Shown here one piece after another: positions 19,897-30,414 of a stretch of DNA of 64,000 bases. A program made the position numbers and the translations under genes. Source of the stretch: Yarrowia lipolytica (Eukaryota; Ascomycota; Dipodascomycetes; Dipodascales); assembly GCF_001761485.1 (NCBI RefSeq), contig NC_090774.1, positions 496,001-560,000 on the forward strand, written 5' to 3'. The stretch's first letter is position 1; each line of letters opens with the position of its first letter. The notes beneath the pieces were generated by a model, which saw nothing but the letters and a program-made list of their open reading frames with translations, was not told the origin of the DNA and did not search any database.

Positions 19897-21744
19897 ATGC
19901 ATCCAAAGACCGTGCCACGGGAAATGCCGCCCGATGAACAGAGTCTGGCACTTCTACAGGCTGCATGGGCCAAGCTGGACCCACTGAACAAGGGAACGAT
20001 TGCGGCGACCCAGATGTTAGCTGCGGTGGACGCCATTGAGGCTAGCTTCGGAATGGTCCCGGGCAAATTCATTTCGCGACGCGGAAGGAAGGTCATTGCA
20101 GATTTCGCGGACGAAAACCCCAGGAAGCGAGTCACACTGGAAAAGATGGTCAGGTTGTTTGAAGCCTTTGACAAGTCTGTGGAGATGGAAGGGGAGCAGT
20201 CAGTCTCAGGGTGGATGTCACAAAATGAGGATTACTCAGACTATTATGGAGACGCTCAAAGGGTGTCTGAAATACAGACACCCGGCCCAGAGGTGGATGT
20301 TGGGGCAAGCCCTCCAGTAAGTCCCAAAGCCAGTTCGCTTCACACAGAGGGGTTTGGTATGGACCGAGAACAACATGGTTTTCCTGATATTCTTGGTGAG
20401 CTTCCCGATATCCTGCCTGAATTGGATCACCCGAGCCCCACGAGAACAACGCAATATGCCCCATTTCAAACCACGAGTGCATCATCCCATGTGAAGTATG
20501 TCCCAACCAACGAAGGAAGATCCACGAGTGCTACGACCAACTACAAGCCTTCCACCATCTCGCCAATGACACAAAGAGGATCACTCACATCGCCACAACG
20601 AGCTTCTCGCCGTGGATCCACTGCTTCCAGCAGACCCACCACATTGAACTCCACACAGACCCTGGGCAATGAGTCTTCTCGTGATGGCTTTTCCATGAGT
20701 GACAGAAGCTTCAACAGAAGTACACCTCTACGCCCAAACCGACGGAGCTGGGCGAAGTCCAATGACGAAGCTTTCTTTGAACGCATGCGAAAAGATGATG
20801 ACGATGGTGATGATGATGGTGACTTTTCAATCAGCATGGCAGACGGTGACACGGACTCACTCATGAGGATCAACCATAAGCATATGAATGAACTACACCA
20901 GTTGAGAAACTACGCAGCCTTCTGTGAGACTCAAATGGAGGATTCTGAACTGCGCCACGTTGATCTGGAAGCTTCGATACTGGCGAAGACGAAGGAGTGC
21001 CGAGAGCATGTCTCCAGAACAAAGGCTCACCAGGAAGGTCTCGAGCAAGTGTCACAAATGATCACCGAGTTGACAGAAATTCTGGGTCGTAAGCACAAGA
21101 GAAATTCAAGGACGGGCTCCATCTCAAGTACACCAGATTCTGACGTGCTGGAAGCGTACAAGAATCGACTTGAGGTACAGTTGGAAGCATTGGGAAAATC
21201 CGGGGAGCTACAGGAAGCGGAAATTAAACGCTTGACAACAGAGAAGATCGAGCAGCAACAAAAGGTTGAGGCTCTGGAAGCCCAGATCAAATCGCTGACT
21301 GACAGCCTGACCAAGGTCACCGACAATGTTACCACTATGAAGGCTAACAAAGAGCGGGAGGACTTCTTAGACTTCGAAGCTAGGCTCAACAACCAAGATC
21401 CAAGCGACTTCTCTTCCATTAACGAAATCTTGGAGCAGCAGAACCTCATCATCAACGATCTCAAGGAGAAACTGCTTGAGAAAGAACAGAAGGAAGAACC
21501 CAAGGATATCAAGACGGAAACGGTTGCTCACGTTGAGCAGTCAACCATTTCCACAGGGCTTAAGAATGCCTTCACCATTATTATCATGGTCATAGCTTTC
21601 CACCTCATTTCGGAGATCTTCTTCCCTTCGAACTTACCTGAAGGCGTTCTATGGTGGATGAATGCCCCCGCTCCCATCGAGCGAGTGTTTGGTGCTCTGG
21701 ATGCTTGGGTCGCCCGTCACGACGACTTCAGAATGCCTATGTAG
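19897..21744 (+). CDS. Coiled-coil, tail-anchored membrane protein with an EF-hand-like N-terminal domain; possible KASH-type protein
   Basis: The 615-residue product starts at the ATG at 19897; the frame extends upstream only through a TTG. Residues about 15-95 read like a helical EF-hand-type module (AWAKLDPLNKGTIAATQMLAAV). A Ser/Thr-rich linker follows to about 320 with an acidic Asp run, then a long heptad-like coiled coil at about 340-540. A single membrane segment lies at about 557-576 (FTIIIMVIAFHLISEIFF), with a 39-residue tail. This order of cytosolic coiled coil, one C-terminal helix and short luminal tail is the plan of outer-nuclear-membrane KASH and spindle-pole Mps2/Kms-like proteins. 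The family assignment is inference; a Golgi golgin-type tail anchor is an alternative. Confidence 0.8.
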   Translation: MHPKTVPREMPPDEQSLALLQAAWAKLDPLNKGTIAATQMLAAVDAIEASFGMVPGKFISRRGRKVIADFADENPRKRVTLEKMVRLFEAFDKSVEMEGEQSVSGWMSQNEDYSDYYGDAQRVSEIQTPGPEVDVGASPPVSPKASSLHTEGFGMDREQHGFPDILGELPDILPELDHPSPTRTTQYAPFQTTSASSHVKYVPTNEGRSTSATTNYKPSTISPMTQRGSLTSPQRASRRGSTASSRPTTLNSTQTLGNESSRDGFSMSDRSFNRSTPLRPNRRSWAKSNDEAFFERMRKDDDDGDDDGDFSISMADGDTDSLMRINHKHMNELHQLRNYAAFCETQMEDSELRHVDLEASILAKTKECREHVSRTKAHQEGLEQVSQMITELTEILGRKHKRNSRTGSISSTPDSDVLEAYKNRLEVQLEALGKSGELQEAEIKRLTTEKIEQQQKVEALEAQIKSLTDSLTKVTDNVTTMKANKEREDFLDFEARLNNQDPSDFSSINEILEQQNLIINDLKEKLLEKEQKEEPKDIKTETVAHVEQSTISTGLKNAFTIIIMVIAFHLISEIFFPSNLPEGVLWWMNAPAPIERVFGALDAWVARHDDFRMPM

Positions 21745-21863
21745 GGGATCAAGCTGTACTAATTATTAACAACATGCATGCATATATAAATATAGAAATA
21801 AATTACGGTGGGGTTTTACTCAATGGTGTTGTTATTCATAAATCATAAATCATTTAATAAAAA

Positions 21864-24800
21864 TTATTTTTCTCCCCATCGATAGATGTTGCCGGAATTG
21901 TCTCCAGCATAGAGAGAGATACTGGGGGCGTGAAGAAGCAAAGCGTTGATGCGACCTTGAGAGGCAGTCGTTCGGGTGGACAACTTCTCCAAGTTCCACT
22001 TGTCATCGTGGGTTAGCTTAAATGTCTGTGTTAGAATGTGGTTAGAATGGTGGGTGGTGTTCGAAATATACTCACAATAATCTCTCCTCGATCGTCGCCT
22101 ACGACGACGAAGTAGTCTCCATGCCACTTGTACGTGGGGTCCGAAATGAAGGCAGCGCAATAGTTTGCTGGTCTGCCTGTTGTGTTCAACTGGCGAGTAA
22201 CAAGATGATCATCGTTGATGGTTGTCACAACGATGGAGTCACTTGTCAGCAGAGCAATGTCACCACTGATTTCGTTGACCTGAACATTGCGAACACCCTC
22301 GGTGGTGAATGTTCGAATGAACTTGAAGGTGGACAAGTCCCATTGGATGACCTTGCCCACATCATCAAGGGTGATTATGTAATTAAAACATTCTGACACT
22401 CGAATGTGCGAGATACAGGCTTCATGGCCACGCAGGGTGTCCAAATGGGAGAGCTCATACTGCAAAGACTTGCCATTCTTGGTGATGACCAGTCTGTGAA
22501 CACTCACCAGACCAGCACGGTCAGCGGTGAGAACAAGCATGTTCTCCAGAGCGACAACCAGCTCAATAGGTGACAAGTGCAGACCTTCAAACACAGTCAC
22601 AAGCCTGTTATCGTTCCACACCTGGAGGCCATGGTTACGGCTATCAGCACGCAGAACAGTAGGAGGGAATCCCTCCACAGTTACAACCGCGCGCTGTCGA
22701 TAAGTCACCTTAAGCTGTGAATTGTGAACAAACAGATCCTCAATGACTTCGGGCTCGTTGGTGTTAACAGTGAAGTCGGGCTCTGTAGCAAGATCCCATG
22801 CCACCGCTCCAACATCACCAGACTTGGGGTGGGGTTTAGTCAGAATTTGAGAGGGTGTCTGTCCAAAGTTGTGAATGATTCCAATGGTTGCCAGTCTTTC
22901 CATTTCATCCTCAATGACCTCCAAGTTGATAGCTCCTCGGTACGAGAGATGGTGGAACACGTTGAGGGAATCGATAGCCTCAGGTCCCTGTTGGCGAGAA
23001 CCAAAAATGAGATCGATCCAAAGATGCAAATTGTCACGGACGTACTGAGACTCCAGTGCTTCTCGGTTTCGCTGTACAAAAAGTTTGGGGTCGCCCTTGG
23101 CCCAAGGAGGAAGTTCCACATCACCAACCTTGGCATCACCATCATTCTGACGCTGACCAAACGAAAAGTTGTTCGAGTTTAGCAGAAACTCAGGCAGAAA
23201 GAAGAACTCAGGAATGAGTTCACGCACATCGGTGGTGTTATCACGAGAAGCAGACAGCCAAGCCTTCTTGATGGAGTAGAAAAGTCGATCAGCATGGTCG
23301 AAACGGCCACCCTGAAGCAGCAGGTATGAATGCACGAACGGCTGCAATCGAATAAGGTAGGAGGTCACAATCATGGCCGACGAGTAATGAGTTCCATAGT
23401 GGAAGGGGGGACTTCGAGTGTCGTCTAGCTCCAACAGCGCTTCATATCTGTTCTTGAATTCATTGGCACGATGGGAAGACTGAGCACCCATGGGCTTGCT
23501 TAGATCTCGGAAGGTCTCCGGCTTGCTGAAGTTTAACTCCTCACTGTCATAGTCAGCCAATACCCAAGGGAATATCGGGTACTGGGTGATATCGTTGAAT
23601 GTTCTTCCAGCCAGAGTGTTGAGAATCATCAAGTACGAAAAGTTGGAGAGCTCACCAGCCATCCACTTCTTGGTGGGGATGTGGACTGCAGAAGAAGATT
23701 TAGAGAAGCCTAGCTTCTGAGAGAAAGATTTGGAGGACGAATCGAGATCACATGCATGTGAAATGGCATACAGGATGTCATCGTTCTTGAGCTTGGTACG
23801 CATTGCATCTCCCATAGCTCTGGTAGACCGGTTGTTCAGAAGCTTGTTGGAGATAGCGTCTCTCACACGAGGAGTAGCAGCAGTCAGCAACAAACTGCAT
23901 CCGTTAGTGAAAAAGATCTCAATAGCTACATCACGGAGAAGGAATCGCCTCTTGGTGACTTGCAGAATGGATTCCAAGGGGAACTTGAGCGCCAAAGAAG
24001 CAGCTCCACCAGAATTAGATGTAGCGGGTTCGGCCACTCCACTCTTCTCACCCGAAATAATTCGCAAGAAGGGGTCTCTCTCTGCGATGGGAGCTTCGGA
24101 AGCGTTGACAACCTCACCATCGGATCGATGAAAGTACTTGTCGACAACGTACAAGTTGAAGGCACCAAGAATAAGAAGTCCCTCAGTAGCCTCAACTCCA
24201 ACAATACGTCCGACGTTCCAGAAGTCCACAATGGTGTCACCGGGCTCCAACATTCGGATGACCTTTCTGTTCTTGTCCTCGACAGGCGAATCATCAATGT
24301 GATTGAAGTCATCAATAACCTCAAACGACTCCTCATCTAGGGACGAATTGAGACTAGTCGATTCGTCACCAATAGCAGTACCAGCAGAGCCGGTAGGAAC
24401 AATGGAATTGCTACCAGCAACATCCTTGGATTCATCTCCTTCGACCTCGTCAAGCTCAGCGTCCCCACCATCGATTAGATGCCTGTCCATGTAGCCTTGA
24501 ATCCACTCAGACTCATCAGGGACCACCTTTTTGTGCATTCGGATACGGCCTTCCGACAAGTCCAGACGCCATGAAGACACATTGGACGATCCATTGAGTC
24601 TACCAGCCTCAGCATCAACACGAGCGTGCTGGTCAAGCAACATTTGGTAGTGCTCATGTTTGTCCTGAATGTTCCTATGGAACTTGACCTTTTCCGAGTC
24701 CAGAATAGACAGTTGCCAGTTGACAATGTTGTTTCGATAAGTCTGGTACACCATAGACTCCATGGCATGATGAGTACCTAGCGTATCCAGCTTGAGCTCT

Positions 24801-27800
24801 GAAGCAGATTCCTCGGAAGCCAGAAGCTCCTTGCCTCGTTCATAGACTGTCGGAAGGATGAAAGAGTCGAAATCAGGTCGAACCTCAGCAACCCATCCGA
24901 TAGCCTCGTCGTTGGTCATCACGGCCAGCTCGGACAGAAAGCTGCAGATCTCACCACCATGGTTACGACTAAACTGGTGACAGGCAGCCGGGACATCATC
25001 AGTCTTCACAACGAATACAGCTCTCAAGAAATCAAACAAATAGCGTTGATCAATGTTGGGAATGGTTAGCAACCGATACACCTGAGTGATCAGGTCTCCC
25101 AGAACGCGGGTGTCTCGCAAGTCCGCAAGCAGGAAATTCTGGTATTTGATGATTTGGCGAAGAATACTATTGCCAGCTCGAGCAGTGGATGCTGTAACGA
25201 GACATCGGAAAGTCAGTGCAACGTAGATTCGCACAAGACTAGATTTAGTCTGGTAGAGGGCCTTGGAAAGCTTAGAAAATCCATGCACATTAGACAATCG
25301 TGCAAGAATAGATCCAATGGAGGTGAATAGTAGCTCCATCTTCTCCGTAGCAGCGCCAGTCTCAATATGGTACTTGCTGTACTGGGACAAGAATTGTCCT
25401 GCGTTGGTAAAACACCGAGGTTCGAAGAGAATACTAGACTCGCAGTTAACAATAGCTGCTAGAATGTCTTCACCACAAAGAGTGTTGATTACGTGGTTAC
25501 CTTCAGGTCCAACAGAGTCCCAAAACTCCCCGAAATCACGTCTGCTCCATACAAGATCCAAGAGTATGTTTCGTAAATGGGTCTTCATCAGATCGTGCAG
25601 GCGGCCGGACTTGTCACCAAACTTATCATCGTCCTTAAACAAAGCGTAAGTCATTCGACAACTTCCCTCGAGATACACTCGGAAAGTGGTGAGCTTGCAG
25701 AAGTCACCATTGGTATGCCGAAGTTCGTCATAGCTGCTCATAATATCGAAAATGTATTCCTCCACATTCTTTGAATCTTCCGAACCAGGCTCCAACTGGC
25801 GATATGCCTCACAAGCAAACACCATCATCTCATTAAGAACCAGAATAGCTTCAGGGACATTGATGATGGCGCTAGCATGGTAAAGCTGGTGAAAGTACTC
25901 AGGAAGGGAGCACTTGAGGGTCTCAGGGGTGAAAGGTAAGCCAAACAGCAAGGACAGACCGAGAATCCAGACTTCTGACACCTGCCACCATCTTCCCAGC
26001 TGAGCTGTCATGAGTGTAATTCCTCTAGTAGCCCGAATGAATTTCTTCTTGAAAGCAGGGCCTCTACTGGAGAGTACCAGAGACAAGAGATGGAGGCCGT
26101 TAACAACAACCTCGGGGTTCTGGTCATCGAGAAGAGAAAGGAACCACTTGATGGTGACAGTCCTAGAAAGCTTTCGAGCGAATTGCGTCACATCAACCTG
26201 ACAAGCGGCTCGAACGAACGCTTCCAGGACCAACATTCCCTGTTCTCTTCTACTGTTAGTTATGGCCATGTGACCAGACAGTGGCTGGCCCAGACGGTTG
26301 TAAGGGAGTGCTTGCTTCACTGAGATGGAATCGCTCAGGGCGAAGGTGATGAACAAGGTAATTGACCGCATTACTTCACTGGAGTAATTGGCACAAATGA
26401 TAGCCGTCAGGGTTTTGCAGAGATCAGGATAGATATCGTTGGGAAACACTTCGGCCTTCACAGCCTGCAGGAATGTTTTCATCACACCTGTGTTAGTAAA
26501 AGTCGTTTTTAACAAGTTTGCAACAATACTCACGCATTTTCACCAGTCTAGTGACGTTAAAGTCATGCTCACGGCTGGTACAGAATACCACAAACTGATG
26601 TAATAAAAGCTTGAGGGTCTGCGTAGAGCTGCCCTTCCAGATGTCGAATTCGAGGATCAAAGCCAAGTACGCCATAGGGTTTATGATGATGGAGTCATCA
26701 GTAGACTCAGAGACAAACCCAACAAAATCAAGAAGAATGCTTAGGTGACGGACACCAATGATCTCCTCCTTCGTCTTCAGAATCATCGCAAGAATGCTGT
26801 ATCCCTCCTTGTGCTCAGCTTCATCAGACATCTTCCAAGATGATTGCAAGGTAGAGCAGAAGATGCGGAGCGCCGTCCTCAGCTGTTCGGGAGTAGAAGC
26901 GTTTTCCACCAGTTGCAGCAAGACATGCAATCCACCGTATGGGTAGATGGCCTTGTCCACAGGCGATGTTGACACAACATAGGCCCCACCTTCCATGATA
27001 CCCATGTACTCCTTTGATTTGGTTTCATCAGATTGCTTGTCATCAACGGTGTTGACAACTAGTGTCTTCAAGGAGCAGTTCAGATCTGTGGAGTAATGAG
27101 GATTACAGGTTAGAACAATGGCATGCTGAGGAATAGACAATGCTGGAGGGCCAGGCAAGCTGTGGGACGTGACCGAGCCGGAAGAGTCAGTTTCATTTCT
27201 TTCAAGTTCTAACAAAGATGCACCTTCGTATGTCAGAAACTTGCTCAGGTTGTCCTGATAGGAACCATAATAACCGGGCCCCAAGTAATGAAGGAATGAG
27301 ACTGTCTGATCAGTGATTGCCGTGTCTGTGATGAGGAGAGAGCCAATGCGGATGCTTCCATTGGACTGGTCCTGACGATCACCTCCAAGTCTTACACTGA
27401 CCGTGTTCTTCTGGATAGATCGGGCTACCACAGACACTGTGTCCTGTATGACACTGTCGAGATAGCAGTAAATCTTACTCTTCTCGTAAACAAGAGTCAC
27501 CAGTGTCCATCGACCAAGCGGAATGTCTCCTTTGACACTGTGAGTGTAATTGCCCCATTGGATATGCAGGGAGCTGTGCTTGTCGTCTGACTTGACGCTG
27601 GCTTTGATGAGACTTTGTTGAAAGTCGTAAATGTCGATGATGGTAGACGACGTGTTTCTGTCTATTTTCACCCACACACTAATAGAATACTCTCCAGAAG
27701 CGGGAGGAAACCGTTTGTGTAGCTTTCTGAACTCGAAGTAAGACTCCGGTCCAAAGTAGAAATGCGAGGGCTCAACCGCTAACTCAGATGTCCATTGAGA

Positions 27801-28457
27801 CAGCTTGTCGGCATGCTCCGGCTTGTCAGCTTTTTTTAACAGTCTCGCCACCACCGTTGGATCCACACCATATTGGTCAAAGTGTTTAGCCAGTGGCACA
27901 AGCAGCTTCTCTGGTCCGGAGAGATCTTTGTCAAGCGCCTTGACAGATAGATCATGAACGTGTCTGGCAAGTCCAACATGGTTGAATAGCGCCACAGAGT
28001 AAGGGTACTTCGCTAGACTGTTGTGCACAGCGTTAACCAATGGCGGCAGCTGCGGTGGCTCTGTTTCCAAGAGATACAGCGTCAGAATCTCAGCACTGAT
28101 AGTGTTGTCAATTCTCCCGTCCTCCTCAATCAGACACTCGAGCAAAGTATCAATGAATCCCTCTGTTGAACTGTGAGTGTCAAGGCACTGCTTTAACATG
28201 TCAATCCCCGTGCCTTGTCTGAAATAGGTGCAATTGGCATCATTTGACCGCAGAGCCGAGCATAGAATCTGAAGATACTCTTTGAGACCGCTTTCGGCCA
28301 CAAATAGCTTCTCCATGATCAGCTCAAACCCATATGAGCTGCAAAAGACAGCCTGGCTGGCTCCGCCCAAGGCTAGGCTGGAAGTGAGTTTTTCGGCAGA
28401 TAAGGGAATTTCATCCAACCGTAGTTGCTGTAGCAAAGACGATATATCGTCGGACAT
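21864..28457 (-). CDS. BPH1: BEACH-domain protein Bph1 (beige/LYST family), three exons
   Basis: Exons 28457-26534, 26487-22076 and 22025-21864 join in frame to 2165 residues, essentially the size of yeast Bph1 (2167). BEACH proteins act as large scaffolds in membrane trafficking and vacuole/lysosome sorting. A concanavalin-like/LamG fold is suggested near 228-380 (FYFGPESYFEFRKLHKRFPP). An armadillo-like middle follows, then a PH-like region near 1390-1530. The BEACH domain runs from about 1583 (KWMAGELSNFSYLMILN, then YPIFPWV) to about 1860. WD40 repeats at about 1920-2165 end in NSGNIYRWGEK. The last exon supplies the end of the final WD blade. Both introns are tiny and have GTGAGT donors. 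The two long frames overlap slightly at the first intron and could be mistaken for separate genes. Confidence 0.93.
22026..22075 (-). other. BPH1 intron 2
   Basis: This 50-nt intron has a GTGAGT donor at 22075 and a TTCTAACACAG branch/acceptor ending at 22026. Splicing falls between codons and adds the last 53 residues of the WD40 region. A second ATTCTAAC copy sits 12 bases upstream of the branch site. Confidence 0.88.
26488..26533 (-). other. BPH1 intron 1
   Basis: This 46-nt intron has a GTGAGT donor at 26533 and a TTACTAACACAG acceptor ending at 26488. It splits an Arg codon (1+2) and joins LVKM to VMKTFLQAV in frame. Confidence 0.9.
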
Positions 28458-29215
28458 TTTCTCGGGCGTGTAATCCGTAGATATCGAAAGATTCTCGGTA
28501 GTGTGTTGGAGTAGCTTTGGCTGTCGTACTCACAAGTGTATATGCGTCAACCTAGTTTATCGTGCAGGAAGCGAGGGGTGATAGCCCGCAAGATGAAGGT
28601 CAATTCGCCACGTATATTTGGTAGTGATTATGTGTCTATATTGCAGAGGGAGTTTTTGGTCACTCTATACTTCTTACGTAGGCATCTCTCACAACATGAC
28701 ACTTGCGCTTCCACCACTTTTCGACTCTTACCTGGGTTGGGGTCATGTGACCTGCAGTCCCGCGTGGTTACATGTTATCATAGACAAGGAGCACTGGAAA
28801 TTGGTCCACTTCAGAACCACTGTACTTGCTGTTGATGAACGGTCTGGTCTGATCAAACGGGATATATTTTGGATGCATAACAACATAATATTTATCACCA
28901 CGTGCACACCATGGAGCTGTCAGAAAACTCACGCGCCGAAGGCTCTAATAATACGGGATATTTATAGGCCTGAACCTACACTACAAGTGTATTGTACCGG
29001 TATACGTAACCGAAAGCAATTAACTACGGTACGATATTTGTAGACTACCACAAGTAGTACAAGTACGAGTATCTTATAGTACTCGTACGGTACTTTTGCT
29101 GGTTGATTGACAGCTCATAACTGAACTCGAACACAGTGATGTAACCAGTTGAAGTGACTTAGAATGGGAAGAGTCGATAGATTAATAAATAGGTAAATAA
29201 ATAGTGTACCGTGGT
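28458..29215. other. Spacer upstream of BPH1
   Basis: It lies between the BPH1 start and the stop of the CPFC-motif gene, both on the minus strand. It holds a dense patch of the TACAAGTA/TACGAGTA motif at about 28980-29095, including a 9-bp inverted repeat GTACGAGTA/TACTCGTAC (29063-29071 and 29080-29088). No coding frame is convincing. Confidence 0.55.
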
Positions 29216-30127
29216 CTAACCACCGTAGTCGTAGCAGTCGTGACTATACCCAGAGGCACCATCTTGTGAATGATCTGCTGCATGATGTCCTTCTCCGTCG
29301 GGAGGTCGGCTCTCCCACTCATAGTAACTGTCTGGAAAGACCCGGTATGATCTCTGGAACAGGTGGGTTTCAGCGCTGTTCCCACGGTTCGACTTCTGCA
29401 AAGTGGATCGTCGCCAGTCCTCCTTCTCCTTCATCTCATACCGCGAGATCAATGCATATGGGGGCTCCTTGAAGATATCCTCGTAGTCACAGAAGGGACA
29501 GATCCACGTCTCCTTTTCTTTTTCTTTTTCTTTTTCTTCGTTTTCCGTGTTCTTGTGCACCCTGTTCACCTTTCGTTTTTCCTTCATGTACTTTCTCCGA
29601 CTTCGGTTCACGAACCTCACCCGTCTTTTCGAATACGTCCACTGGGGAACCTGGGTTTGTGGCAGGTTATCAATAGGAGTCTGTGTTTCAGCATGTGTGT
29701 ATGTAGGTTTCAGCGGGGTCGTCACTTGTCCAATACCTGATTCTTGAGAATGAAAATCAAACGAGTAGAAACCATGTCCTTCAAACAGATCTGCCACATG
29801 TGACAGTGGGCTGTCTGTCTTACCATACCCCACTCGAGCCGATCGTCGCGAAGGGGGAAGCTGGGGTCCATCATGCTGGATTCCTACGCTCACAAACTGT
29901 TTCTCTTCTGGTTTCGGGAAGGACTTCGACTTGTCTGAGCTCCGGATCTTGCGGTTGATGTATTCAGTCCAATTCCCGGCATGGTCCCCCGACAGTCGAA
30001 TATCTTCTTCTTCGTTTGCTGCGCTGGGCGTGGATAAAAGGAGCGGCAGACTGAATATGGACCTGGAGGCGGCTCTCTGGCCTCGCCTCCTAGAACGAAT
30101 AGGTAAAATTCGCCTCTCCACACTCAT
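29216..30127 (-). CDS. Hypothetical fungal protein with a CPFC motif
   Basis: The 303-residue product starts at the ATG at 30127. The N-terminus is strongly basic (RSRRRGQR). A Lys/Glu repeat near 197-206 is encoded by TTTTTC-type hexamers on the plus strand (about 29513-29538). The strongest signal is TWICPFCDYEDIF at 207-219, followed by EPPYALISRYEMKEKEDWRR; a single Cys-x2-Cys followed by an ALI.RYE-type helix. I believe this block recurs in fungal proteins, but no function is known to me. No second Cys/His pair is obvious, so a full zinc finger is not shown. The C-terminus is rich in His, Asp, Ser and Tyr. Confidence 0.75.
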   Translation of the reverse strand: MSVERRILPIRSRRRGQRAASRSIFSLPLLLSTPSAANEEEDIRLSGDHAGNWTEYINRKIRSSDKSKSFPKPEEKQFVSVGIQHDGPQLPPSRRSARVGYGKTDSPLSHVADLFEGHGFYSFDFHSQESGIGQVTTPLKPTYTHAETQTPIDNLPQTQVPQWTYSKRRVRFVNRSRRKYMKEKRKVNRVHKNTENEEKEKEKEKETWICPFCDYEDIFKEPPYALISRYEMKEKEDWRRSTLQKSNRGNSAETHLFQRSYRVFPDSYYEWESRPPDGEGHHAADHSQDGASGYSHDCYDYGG

Positions 30128-30414
30128 GGAGAGGAAGAGCAGTGTGCGTCACACTCCACAGCAGTACAGTAGGTACATCCGTATAGGGTTTGGGCACGTG
30201 TGAGATAGGGGCTGATGGTAAGACATTCGGTTCGAGATTCAGTGATGTGAGTATAATCAAGTAATTGCAACTACTGTAAGTACGATGGTGATACGAAGTA
30301 ATTGGTTCCACATATCAACGGCTGACAGGCAAGTGAAGTAAGGTGAGAGTTCAGGACAAAATGCTACACAACTACAACTGGAGATACACAATGATACCAT
30401 TTATTATGCTAGTA

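Noticed and set aside
22031-26533. Middle BPH1 frame as a separate gene
   Set aside because: Splice signals join it in frame to the upstream and downstream exons, and the total length matches the family.
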